DNA of 51,178 nucleotides from Promethearchaeota archaeon. GTDB taxonomy: Archaea > Asgardarchaeota > Lokiarchaeia > Sigyniarchaeales > SOKP01. The stretch lies in contig JAGXOA010000204.1 of assembly GCA_019894715.1 (NCBI GenBank), forward strand, positions 1-51,178, given 5' to 3'. The position numbers were made by a program, and so were the translations under genes. Below are positions 7,827 to 16,102 of this stretch, in pieces (position 1 is the stretch's first letter; each line of letters opens with the position of its first letter). Under the pieces are notes generated by a model. That model was not told the origin of the DNA. It did not search any database and saw only the letters and a list, made by a program, of their open reading frames with translations.

Positions 7827-10277
7827 ATATCAAGTTCAGAAAATATTAAAGATATACTTTTAAAAGATGAACTAAAAAGTAGTTATTTAGACTATGCAAT
7901 GTCGGTAGTAGTTGGTCGGGCTATTCCAGACGCAAGAGATGGTTTAAAGCCAGTTCATAGAAGAATTATATATGCAATGCATAAAAACAATTGGCATTAT
8001 GGTAGTTCTCATGTAAAATGTGCTAAAGTAGTTGGAGAAGTTCTTGGGAATTATCATCCTCATGGTGATATGGCTGTTTATAATGCTCTTGTTAGAATGG
8101 GACAAAATTTCTCATTAAGATATCCTCTAATTGATCCTCAAGGTAATTTTGGATCTATTGACGGAGACCCTCCAGCAGCATACAGATATACAGAAGCAAG
8201 ATTATCAAAAATAGCTAATGAATTGGTAGAAGATATTCAAAAGGAAACAGTAGATTTTCAATCTAACTTTGATGATAGTACATCTGAACCTAAATGTTTA
8301 CCTGCCAAATTACCAAATATACTAATAAATGGAACAAAAGGTATTGCAGTAGGAATGGCAACTTCTATGCCACCACATAATATTATGGAGATATCTTTGG
8401 GTATAATTTCTACAATTGAAAATCCCGATATTTCATTACTAGAACTTATGGAAATCATTAAAGGTCCAGATTTTCCAACTGGGGGTATAATCACAAATCC
8501 TTCAGGAATATATAATGCTTATGCAACAGGTAAAGGCAATGTAATTTTAATGGCAAAAATCGAAGAAGAGAAAAAAGGTAAAAAAAATAATTTAATAATA
8601 TCAGAAATACCTTACCTCCTAAATAAAACTACTTTAATAGAATCTATTGCTAAACTAATAAGGGATGGCGTTCTAAAAGATGTACGGGATTTAAGAGACG
8701 AGTCAGATAGAAAAGGAATGCGTATAGTCTTGGAACTAAAGAAAGATGCCCAACCTGAGATTATAAAAAATATATTATTTAAACGTACTAGGCTTCTTTC
8801 TAGTTTTAGTATAGTAAATCTTGTATTAGTTAATGGTGGAAAACAACCAAAAATTCTAAATCTCAAAGAATTAATTCGAGAATATATTGAACATAGGGAA
8901 GAAATTATCTACCGAAGTACAGAATTTGATCTTAGAAAAGCTCAAGATAGACTTCATAAGGTAGAAGGCCTTCTAATAGCTCTTGCTAATATAGATGAAG
9001 TTGTCCAAATAATTAAATCATCTAAGGATACAGAAGAAGCAAGAAATAAATTACAAGAGAGATTTAAACTTACTGATATCCAAGTAAGAGCAATATTGAA
9101 TATGACTCTTTCTCGTTTGACTAATCTAGAACAAGAAAAATTAAAAGAAGAAGCAATATCATTAAAGCAGGACATAAAAAAATATGAGGAGATTTTAGCT
9201 AAAAGAGAACTAAGATTAAAAATAATTAAGAATGAACTAAATGAGCTAATTAAATCCTATGGAGATAAAAGAAAAACAGAAATAATTGATCAAGAAGAAA
9301 TTGATGTTAGAGATATAGAAAGAGTTGATCTAATTAAAAAAGAACCAAACATAATTATTTTCACAAATGATCAATATATCAAGCGTGTTTCATTAGAAGA
9401 ATATCGCTCTCAAAAACGTGGAGGTCGTGGAAAGAAAGGTATGACATTTCGCGAAGAAGATTTTATTAAAGATCTTTTTGTATGTTCTACACATGACACT
9501 ATACTTTTCTTTACTTCAAAAGGAAGAATTTATTCAAAAAAATCATTTCAAATACCACTACAAAAAAGAACAGCAAAAGGAAGACCTATTGTAAATGTTA
9601 TTAAACTTCAAAAAGATGAAGAAATATCTGAAATGATTCCTATCAATAATTTTGATACAAATGAAATGTTAATCATGGTTACTAAAAATGGAATTGTTAA
9701 AAAAATAGCATTAAATAAATTCTCAAAAATACAGAAAACAGGTATTAGAGCTCAGAAAATTCGTCTTGATGATAAATTAATTAGTGTAAAAAGAATAACT
9801 AATGAATTTCAAGATATTTTTATTGCTACAAAGTTAGGATATGCAATAAGATTTGATGAATCAGAACTAAGGGAATTAGGACGTACATCTATGGGTGTAA
9901 AGGGAGTAGATCTAAGAGAGGGTGATAAAGTTATTGATTGTCTTCTCGTTACTAATGATGAAATAGCACTTACTCTGACTGAAAAAGGTTACGGTCAAAG
10001 AGCTTACATTAAAGAATATCGAAAAACTGGAAGGGGCGCTAAGGGAGTTCATAATATTAAATTAAATCGAGAAAAAAAGGATAAAGTTATTGCTATTAAA
10101 TTATCAGTAAAAGATGAAGATCTATTAATTGGTACTGAACAAGGTCAAGTAATTAGAGTCCCAGTTGATTCAATAAGAATTACACATAGAAGAGCTAAAG
10201 GAGTTAGAGTAATTAATCTGTATGAAAACGATTCTGTCTGTGCTATTGGAAAATGCTCAAAAGAACTTGAAGAATAA
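7827..10277 (+). CDS. gyrA: DNA gyrase subunit A (apparent AUA start)
   Basis: DNA cleavage/religation subunit. Seen: LKSSYLDYAMSVVVGRAIPDARDGLKPVHRR, NYHPHGD, then AAYRYTEARL with the catalytic Tyr, and a C-terminal beta-pinwheel carrying the GyrA box as QKRGGRGKKG, which marks gyrase rather than topoisomerase IV. The first in-frame ATG (7899) lies inside the conserved YLDYAMSV motif, so starting there would delete the first helix. The frame is open upstream to a TAA at 7794-7796 and has no ATG, GTG or TTG in that interval. An AAGGTG Shine-Dalgarno-like sequence (7813-7818) sits 8 nt before an in-frame ATA at 7827, which I choose as the start (816 residues). A sequence error is the alternative. 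The gap to gyrB is 46 bp. Confidence 0.9.
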   Translation: MSSSENIKDILLKDELKSSYLDYAMSVVVGRAIPDARDGLKPVHRRIIYAMHKNNWHYGSSHVKCAKVVGEVLGNYHPHGDMAVYNALVRMGQNFSLRYPLIDPQGNFGSIDGDPPAAYRYTEARLSKIANELVEDIQKETVDFQSNFDDSTSEPKCLPAKLPNILINGTKGIAVGMATSMPPHNIMEISLGIISTIENPDISLLELMEIIKGPDFPTGGIITNPSGIYNAYATGKGNVILMAKIEEEKKGKKNNLIISEIPYLLNKTTLIESIAKLIRDGVLKDVRDLRDESDRKGMRIVLELKKDAQPEIIKNILFKRTRLLSSFSIVNLVLVNGGKQPKILNLKELIREYIEHREEIIYRSTEFDLRKAQDRLHKVEGLLIALANIDEVVQIIKSSKDTEEARNKLQERFKLTDIQVRAILNMTLSRLTNLEQEKLKEEAISLKQDIKKYEEILAKRELRLKIIKNELNELIKSYGDKRKTEIIDQEEIDVRDIERVDLIKKEPNIIIFTNDQYIKRVSLEEYRSQKRGGRGKKGMTFREEDFIKDLFVCSTHDTILFFTSKGRIYSKKSFQIPLQKRTAKGRPIVNVIKLQKDEEISEMIPINNFDTNEMLIMVTKNGIVKKIALNKFSKIQKTGIRAQKIRLDDKLISVKRITNEFQDIFIATKLGYAIRFDESELRELGRTSMGVKGVDLREGDKVIDCLLVTNDEIALTLTEKGYGQRAYIKEYRKTGRGAKGVHNIKLNREKKDKVIAIKLSVKDEDLLIGTEQGQVIRVPVDSIRITHRRAKGVRVINLYENDSVCAIGKCSKELEE

Positions 10278-10322
10278 ATTAATTATTTTATAAAATACAT
10301 ATTCAATTATTTTAAATTTTAT

Positions 10323-10892
10323 TTGTCTAATTATTTAATAGATTCATTATCAAAGGGATTATTATTGACTGATATAAATAAAGAGATAATATTAATTGGA
10401 CTTATTTCAGATACTCATATTCCATCAAGAGGTTTAAAAGTCCCAGAATTAATTATTAATGATTTTAAAAAGAATAAAGTGGATTATATTTTCCATTTAG
10501 GTGATCATACCACATTTAAAACTCATAAATATTTTGTAGAAACCTTTGGAAAAGAAAAGATTATCAGTGTTGCTGGAAATATGGATGATATGAGTATTTC
10601 TAGAGTACTTCCAAAAAAAAGAGATATTGAGATATTGGGATATAAGATTTTTCTGACTCATGGAGAGGGGGGTCCGCAAGGGATAATAGAACGCTTAAAT
10701 AGAAAATTTGATTTGAGAACCTTTGATATAATTGTTTTTGGTCATACACACAAACCATTTAAGGAAAAAAGAAATGGAAAATATTATTTCAATCCAGGTG
10801 CTCCTACTGACAGAAAATTCACTAATCTAAATTCATATGCTTATTTAAAACTAACTAAGGATAAAATTGATTTTCAAATTATATACATTTAG
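10323..10892 (+). CDS. YfcE/MJ0936-type metallophosphoesterase
   Basis: Small calcineurin-like phosphodiesterase of 189 residues. The dinuclear metal motifs are complete: GLISDTH (DxH), HLGDH (GD), AGNMDD (GNxD), LTHGEG (H) and FGHTHKPF (GHxH), followed by the usual NPGAPTDRK. Family members hydrolyse phosphodiesters or 2',3'-cyclic nucleotides in vitro; the physiological substrate is not predictable here. The frame starts at TTG 10323 and carries about 24 residues before the conserved IGLISDTH strand, so a later start is possible. It follows gyrA by 45 bp on the same strand and may be co-transcribed. Confidence 0.88.
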   Translation: MSNYLIDSLSKGLLLTDINKEIILIGLISDTHIPSRGLKVPELIINDFKKNKVDYIFHLGDHTTFKTHKYFVETFGKEKIISVAGNMDDMSISRVLPKKRDIEILGYKIFLTHGEGGPQGIIERLNRKFDLRTFDIIVFGHTHKPFKEKRNGKYYFNPGAPTDRKFTNLNSYAYLKLTKDKIDFQIIYI

Positions 10893-10926
10893 ATTAAAAT
10901 AAATTAAAAAAAGAGAATAAAAATAA

Positions 10927-11541
10927 TTACGTTTTTTCTATAGCTTTTCCAGATAATTTCTTATAATGATTCAATACTGCTTGACGAGCAGCATACACAA
11001 AACCTCTTTTTACATTAACTCCTGTTATGGCTATGGTCTCATAAATTAGAGTATCATTTAATTTTGCCGTATCTAAAACTTGTCGAATCTTTGAGATATC
11101 AATAATTCCTTCCAAATCCCTTTTATTTCCTAATACAACCATAGGAACTTCTGGAGGTTCTCCTGGAGCGGGTGAGATTAATTGATTTCCATAAAATTTT
11201 AGTAATTCCTTAAGAGACCAGATATTTTCTTCCCATTGGTCAATCAAACTATCCCATGTGAAGATCACGGCATCAGTACCTTTTAAAACAGTTTGTCTTT
11301 GGAATTTATGCCTTCTCTGACCTGCAACAGTATATACTTGAAATACTACGTTAGATACTCTCGCTACAACTCTGTCAAAGAACAAAGTTCTACCTGTTGG
11401 GTCTTGAATTTGTTGCATATCACCAGAGGCTAGTCCTTCCTTATGATATACCCATTCTAAGGCAGTAGTTTTGCCTCCTAAGGAAGGGCCATAAAAACAT
11501 ATCTTAAATACAAGAGTTCCATCACCACGACGACTTGGCAT
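10927..11541 (-). CDS. MglA-like small GTPase
   Basis: Ras-superfamily GTPase of 204 residues. G1/P-loop is GPSLGGKTT (residues 18-26), the G3 motif is TVAGQ (71-75) with Thr in place of the usual Asp, as in MglA proteins (TVPGQ), G4 is NKRD (139-142) and a G5-like region follows near ETIAITG (168-174). Between G1 and G3 the pattern SGDMQQIQDPTGRTLFFD matches the MglA layout. MglA switches control cell polarity and motility in bacteria, and related GTPases are highly expanded in Asgard archaea, often paired with roadblock/longin regulators. No lipidation motif is present at the C-terminus. Monocistronic; the roadblock genes in this window (24599 and 39685) are possible partners. Confidence 0.88.
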   Translation of the reverse strand: MPSRRGDGTLVFKICFYGPSLGGKTTALEWVYHKEGLASGDMQQIQDPTGRTLFFDRVVARVSNVVFQVYTVAGQRRHKFQRQTVLKGTDAVIFTWDSLIDQWEENIWSLKELLKFYGNQLISPAPGEPPEVPMVVLGNKRDLEGIIDISKIRQVLDTAKLNDTLIYETIAITGVNVKRGFVYAARQAVLNHYKKLSGKAIEKT

Positions 11542-11729
11542 TTGATTTCATTTCCTTAATTTGTAATTAAACTAAAAATTTGTATATAAATTTTATAATA
11601 ATTGTATAGAAATTAATTAATATAAAAATATGTTTTTAGAAAATGTATTCTACATATAATTATTTTTCTATAGAAAGGAAATTCCAAAACGATTATTTAG
11701 TTTTTCATCAAAATTCTTATTAGTTTTTT

Positions 11730-12851
11730 TTATGAAATTACCTTATTTGGAATATTACTAATAATGCTAAAATGAATTAAGCTTTCTTTTAGCTTTTCAA
11801 TTGTGTTAAAGCATAACTGAATTGATCGAGATAATGTTTCATTTTCAGATGGAAAATGCATTTCTAAATCCATTTCTCTATTGAAAAATCTAATTTTTAC
11901 ACCTTTAGATGTAATTAAAATATTAAATTTATCTAATTCTCTCTTACTCCTCCATAGAATTTTATTATCTTTATTATTTTCAAAAAGAATCTTATATTTT
12001 TTTACTTCAGCTATAGTATTTTGATAAGAATCAATCGATATAAGTAAATCTTCTTTAGCTTGTGTGTTTTTATGTTTTTTAATTAAATTTAAGGCTAAAA
12101 TGCAATATTTTTCACTTCTATTGATATAGGCTCGGATAATTCTTTTTTCAAAATTAAAGATTTTTAAATATAATCTTGTCCTCTCAACAGTTCCAAAAGA
12201 GATTTCTAACAAGAGATAATAGAGATCTATTACTTCTTTCCAGTAATTTATAGCTCTAAGATAATCATTATTTTGATTAATCTTTTCTGCCTTTTCAGCT
12301 AGATAATTCACTTTGTTATTAATAAAAATTCTAGTATCCTCACCTAATTCTAAATTTCCAATATTTTCTGTATCCCGGCAAAATTCTAATTTTTTACTTG
12401 CTATCTCTTGTATATCTTTAAAATTAGAACTTTTAGATTCTTGGATAATATTCTCCAATGAATTGATAATTTTAGGGTGATAATCTTTTTTTTCTATTTT
12501 CTTATCTGTTCTATAAAATCTATTTAATAGTTTTTGTCGTTTGTTAAGTGTTTTACTTTTTTTCTCTCTATTCCAATTTATCAGAAATTTTAAAATAAAA
12601 TAAGAAACACAGAATATTACAACTATGAATATGAATAAGATTATTATGATTAAAAAGGTTGGAAATTGTGAACTCATGAACATTTTATATTCAATAATAG
12701 AATAATGATTTGTTCTCTCATTAATGGGGAGATCCATAGTTATAGAAAAATAAAGATTTGCTCCTGCAATGATGAAAATAAGTAGAATTATAAAAATTAA
12801 GTGAACTAAGATGACATTCCTATTTTTATTGAAAATATTTGTTAACTTCAT
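11730..12851 (-). CDS. Two-helix membrane protein with helical cytoplasmic domain, unknown function
   Basis: 373 residues, not recognised. Two hydrophobic helices at about 14-33 (LVHLIFIILLIFIIAGANLY) and 62-90 enclose a short loop of about 30 residues. After a basic stretch (NWNREKKSKTLNKRQKLLNR) comes a helix-rich soluble part of about 270 residues with a TPR-like feel (AINYWKEVIDLYYLLLEIS; KYCILALNLIKKHKNTQ). The positive-inside rule places the long C-terminal domain in the cytoplasm. It is followed downstream on the same strand by the MglA-like GTPase, but about 190 bp apart, so co-transcription is uncertain. Confidence 0.6.
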   Translation of the reverse strand: MKLTNIFNKNRNVILVHLIFIILLIFIIAGANLYFSITMDLPINERTNHYSIIEYKMFMSSQFPTFLIIIILFIFIVVIFCVSYFILKFLINWNREKKSKTLNKRQKLLNRFYRTDKKIEKKDYHPKIINSLENIIQESKSSNFKDIQEIASKKLEFCRDTENIGNLELGEDTRIFINNKVNYLAEKAEKINQNNDYLRAINYWKEVIDLYYLLLEISFGTVERTRLYLKIFNFEKRIIRAYINRSEKYCILALNLIKKHKNTQAKEDLLISIDSYQNTIAEVKKYKILFENNKDNKILWRSKRELDKFNILITSKGVKIRFFNREMDLEMHFPSENETLSRSIQLCFNTIEKLKESLIHFSIISNIPNKVIS

Positions 12852-13066
12852 AGTAAATTTTGTAATTGTATTTTAAAAAGAATAATAATTCAAATTCGCC
12901 TTATATTAACCTAACTAAGGATGATTAAGATTTATTGAATGTTAATATTTAAATCTTTCCTTTTTGTCATGGGATTTAAAGGATTTTTCTATAATAGATA
13001 ATATTAGACATTTAAAAAAGATTATTTATTTATCAAATTAAGATAAGAAAGTGAATAGAATGTGAT

Positions 13067-15277
13067 TTAATTAGATTTATGACTCGGTTCAAATACAACT
13101 TTTTTTGTGAGATTATCTAATTTAGAGAAATTTACATTTAGAATAGTTCTTATTTTATTGGAACTTATATCAGGATTGTTAAAAGTAAGATCGCTAACAT
13201 ATGTTGTATATTTTATTCCTTTTTTAGCAAGTCTGTAATGTAAATTATTTGATTCATCATATATTGGGATTGGAAAACGGAATGGTCTTTTATGAATATG
13301 ACGAGAGCTTTTAATTACATTTATGTATTTATTTAATTGTTGTGAATTAAATATAGCTGCTAGGTAATAAGCCTCATATTTAGAGTCAGTTGAATAATGA
13401 TAATTCTCTGAACCAATAATAATTTTTTCTTCGTATTGTTTTATAACAGCTGATTTAATCTTTGAACCACTTGCATTATAAACAACAGTATATAAGTTCT
13501 TATTTGCTTGTTTTTGTAATTTATTCCAATAATTTAAATTTGAGAAGAGAGTCTCAATTTTACTTGTCTTTTTCTTTTTTGTTTGGTAAATTCTGTTTAA
13601 TTCTTGATAAAATTTCTTGGCATATGGATATTGATCTAAATATCTCTCTCTATATCCGTAATTATCTTTGTCAATAGGAAGGAATATATTTCTTTTTTTC
13701 TTTATTACAAAAGGTACTAAATCTAAATTTAAAAAAGTTTTAAATCTAAATTCTTTTTCAATTTCTCTCTTATTGAAATTAAAAGCCCATTCTTTCTTGG
13801 ATCTTGAAGCAATATCTTTATCAGTGGATATAATTAATTTATCATCAATATATTCATCTATGTCAAAGAAAACAAGCGTTCTAGGGACTAGTGTTGCTCC
13901 TTGAAAAAATTTATCTCGATAAGGGCTATATTTGATATCATATAGAAATTTTAATTCTTTTTTGGGTAAAATTATCAAGGCACCATTATCACTAATTTTT
14001 AAGGTTGAATATAATGTTTCGTTTTGAATATCAAGTTGATTATTAAATATTTTAGCTTTTATAGGATATTTATTTTCAATAATAGGATCTTGATTACCTA
14101 TGAATCTTGCCTTGAGACAGATATGATCAACATTAAAGAAATATTTTTTTGGAAAATCCCAGATTTCTAGTTCATCAAAAATAGTAAATGCTCTAAATTT
14201 TTCACAATGATCTCCATTTAAGACACTTTGGGTCATAACAAAGAATATAACACCATTTAATTTTAGAAATCTTTGTGAAATTTTATAAAAAAAGATTGTT
14301 GCTAATTCAATTTGAGTTATATATTGGCTGGTTGGTTTTATATTTAAAAAATTTGCTAAACGACGGATTTTATTTTGATATGCTTGGTTATTTAAATCTT
14401 TGTAAGTAAGCCATGGAGGATTTCCAATTATTAAATCAAATGAATTATATTGTTGTTGGATTTTTTGATCAACAATTTGATTTTCTTCATCTATTAAAGA
14501 ATCTGTAAGAAAAATATTGGTATTTACATTATCTAAATTAAATTTCGTAAATTTCTTATTTAAGAGCAATAATAAATTTGCCTTTACCGTTAAAATTGCC
14601 AAGGGATTAATATCAAACCCATAAACATTACTTATAGCTTCTATCTTTAATAGATCACTTTTCTTAGAGTTTAGAATCTTTAGTAAAATCTCTATTATGA
14701 AATTCCCTGAACCACATGAAGGATCAAGAGTTTTTTGTCCAAAGACATATGAATCTTCTATCATTTTTTTTACAAGATGAGAAGGTGTATAAAATTCCCC
14801 TATTCTATGTCTAGCAGATAAAAAAAACATTTGTTGATATAATGCATGAAATAAATCCCCATCAATTTGAACTCTTTTTATAATTTTCTCAAGAATTTCT
14901 TTAAAAATCTGTTTATCTACTTTAAACCAATTATAGAGGGAAAATTCATTAATTATAGATATTGGTTTTATTGTATCGGATATGTAATGATCATATAGAC
15001 TGTTTAAATCATTATAATCAATATTTATTATTCTTGAAATTAGAATTGTCTTTAAAATAGTAGTATAATAAAGTTGTCTTAAAAATAAATTATGATTACA
15101 TTCCTGATCATAAATCTCTAAAAAAATTGATTCCCAATTTTTATAATTGGAATTAAATTCATCTTCTTTTAATAATTTGATTTTTTGAAAATACTTATTA
15201 AATTTCTTAAAAATATCTGAATTAATACCATATATTTTTGTAATTACATTAGAATCTATATGTTTTTCTGCAGTCAT
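13067..15277 (-). CDS. N6-adenine-specific DNA methyltransferase (Eco57I/type I-like), apparently orphan
   Basis: 736 residues. SAM-binding motif I is DPSCGSGNF (185-193), followed by YGFDINPLA (motif II acidic end), and the catalytic N6-adenine motif is NPPW (286-289). GEFYTPSHLVKKM just before motif I is typical of type I HsdM and type IIG enzymes. Residues 1-155 are helical, and the part after about 390 contains a probable target-recognition domain ending in a helical spacer. I see no PD-(D/E)XK or other nuclease motif and no neighbouring restriction subunit, so it is either a solitary methylase or a type IIG enzyme with a nuclease I do not recognise. Flanking genes are not defence genes. 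Confidence 0.85.
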   Translation of the reverse strand: MTAEKHIDSNVITKIYGINSDIFKKFNKYFQKIKLLKEDEFNSNYKNWESIFLEIYDQECNHNLFLRQLYYTTILKTILISRIINIDYNDLNSLYDHYISDTIKPISIINEFSLYNWFKVDKQIFKEILEKIIKRVQIDGDLFHALYQQMFFLSARHRIGEFYTPSHLVKKMIEDSYVFGQKTLDPSCGSGNFIIEILLKILNSKKSDLLKIEAISNVYGFDINPLAILTVKANLLLLLNKKFTKFNLDNVNTNIFLTDSLIDEENQIVDQKIQQQYNSFDLIIGNPPWLTYKDLNNQAYQNKIRRLANFLNIKPTSQYITQIELATIFFYKISQRFLKLNGVIFFVMTQSVLNGDHCEKFRAFTIFDELEIWDFPKKYFFNVDHICLKARFIGNQDPIIENKYPIKAKIFNNQLDIQNETLYSTLKISDNGALIILPKKELKFLYDIKYSPYRDKFFQGATLVPRTLVFFDIDEYIDDKLIISTDKDIASRSKKEWAFNFNKREIEKEFRFKTFLNLDLVPFVIKKKRNIFLPIDKDNYGYRERYLDQYPYAKKFYQELNRIYQTKKKKTSKIETLFSNLNYWNKLQKQANKNLYTVVYNASGSKIKSAVIKQYEEKIIIGSENYHYSTDSKYEAYYLAAIFNSQQLNKYINVIKSSRHIHKRPFRFPIPIYDESNNLHYRLAKKGIKYTTYVSDLTFNNPDISSNKIRTILNVNFSKLDNLTKKVVFEPSHKSN

Positions 15278-15445
15278 TATTTATTTTTAGATAACTTATT
15301 TTGATTTTTATGATGCTATTTTCCAAACAATACTATTGATCTTCAATATTTCTATTATTTTAATTTCTCAAAAATATATTCTTATTAGTAAAAAAATAAA
15401 ATATCGGCAATTATTTTCATAATACAAAAATGTAAGATTTTTTTC

Positions 15446-15979
15446 TTATCTCATAAAGGACGGAAGGAGTAAATTGAATATCTCTTTAATTTTGTTTAAT
15501 TTAGATGAATCGCTTATTTTTGTTTCTATTAAAATAGAATTATCTAATTCATTTTTATCTAAATTCCCACCAGAATATATAGCATTTTGATCATTGAATA
15601 CTAACAAAAATTTTACACGAGGATTATTTATTATATCAACTCCCTTAAAATTTTTTAATTCATCGTAAAAAACTCTATAATTTTTAGGAATCGTACTTCG
15701 TTCATTTGTTATTATCAATATTTTAATACCTTTATTGGCTAGATTCCTAATTTCATTTGTATAAAATCTATCGATCTTGGGACTTAGAATATTTAATTCC
15801 TCTTCAGTTGTATTCATCAATTCAAGTATCTCATTATTTATTAGTCCTTTACTATTCGGCCCTCCAGATGTATTAAGCTCTATATTACCCACTAATGATA
15901 ATATTTTTAGTTCTAAATCTTCAATTTGCTTTTTTAGTTTTTTATTTTCAATTCTAAATTCAGTAAGTCTATCAGACAT
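15446..15979 (-). CDS. Coiled-coil plus PLD-like (TrmB C-terminal type) domain protein, unknown
   Basis: 177 residues. The first 35 form a leucine-rich coiled coil (LKKQIEDLELKILSLVGNIE). The rest, from about residue 50, resembles the phospholipase-D-like fold found in TrmB-type regulators: ILSPKIDRFYTNEIRNLANK, IKILIITNE, and VKFLLVFNDQNAIYSGGNLD, where the active-site HKD has been lost. Such domains bind sugars or nucleic acids without catalysis. It lies 123 bp beyond the stop of the CHAT-like gene on the same strand and could be a fourth gene of that operon, although an oligo-T tract lies between. Confidence 0.5.
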   Translation of the reverse strand: MSDRLTEFRIENKKLKKQIEDLELKILSLVGNIELNTSGGPNSKGLINNEILELMNTTEEELNILSPKIDRFYTNEIRNLANKGIKILIITNERSTIPKNYRVFYDELKNFKGVDIINNPRVKFLLVFNDQNAIYSGGNLDKNELDNSILIETKISDSSKLNKIKEIFNLLLPSFMR

Positions 15980-16085
15980 TATATTACCTTGTAAAAAAAT
16001 TAATTTTCATAATTCTATAATATAATTATATTATTTAACATTTAATTTTAGAAATTATGATTTAGTCAATATAAAAAATTCTAAG

Positions 16086-16093
16086 AAAAAAAA
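16086..16093 (-). terminator. Oligo-T terminator of the actin-like/CHAT-like operon
   Basis: On the minus strand this is a T8 tract, with more T beyond it, starting 10 nt after the stop codon of the CHAT-like gene. It is a probable archaeal terminator for the operon that begins at 20645. Confidence 0.45.
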
Positions 16094-16102
16094 CAAAAAT
16101 AT

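Noticed and set aside
7899-7901. ATG at 7899 as the gyrA start
   Set aside because: It falls within the conserved YLDYAMSV motif and would remove the N-terminal helix conserved in GyrA.
13462-13904. Two plus-strand frames inside the methyltransferase gene
   Set aside because: They are antisense shadows of a gene with clear motifs on the minus strand.
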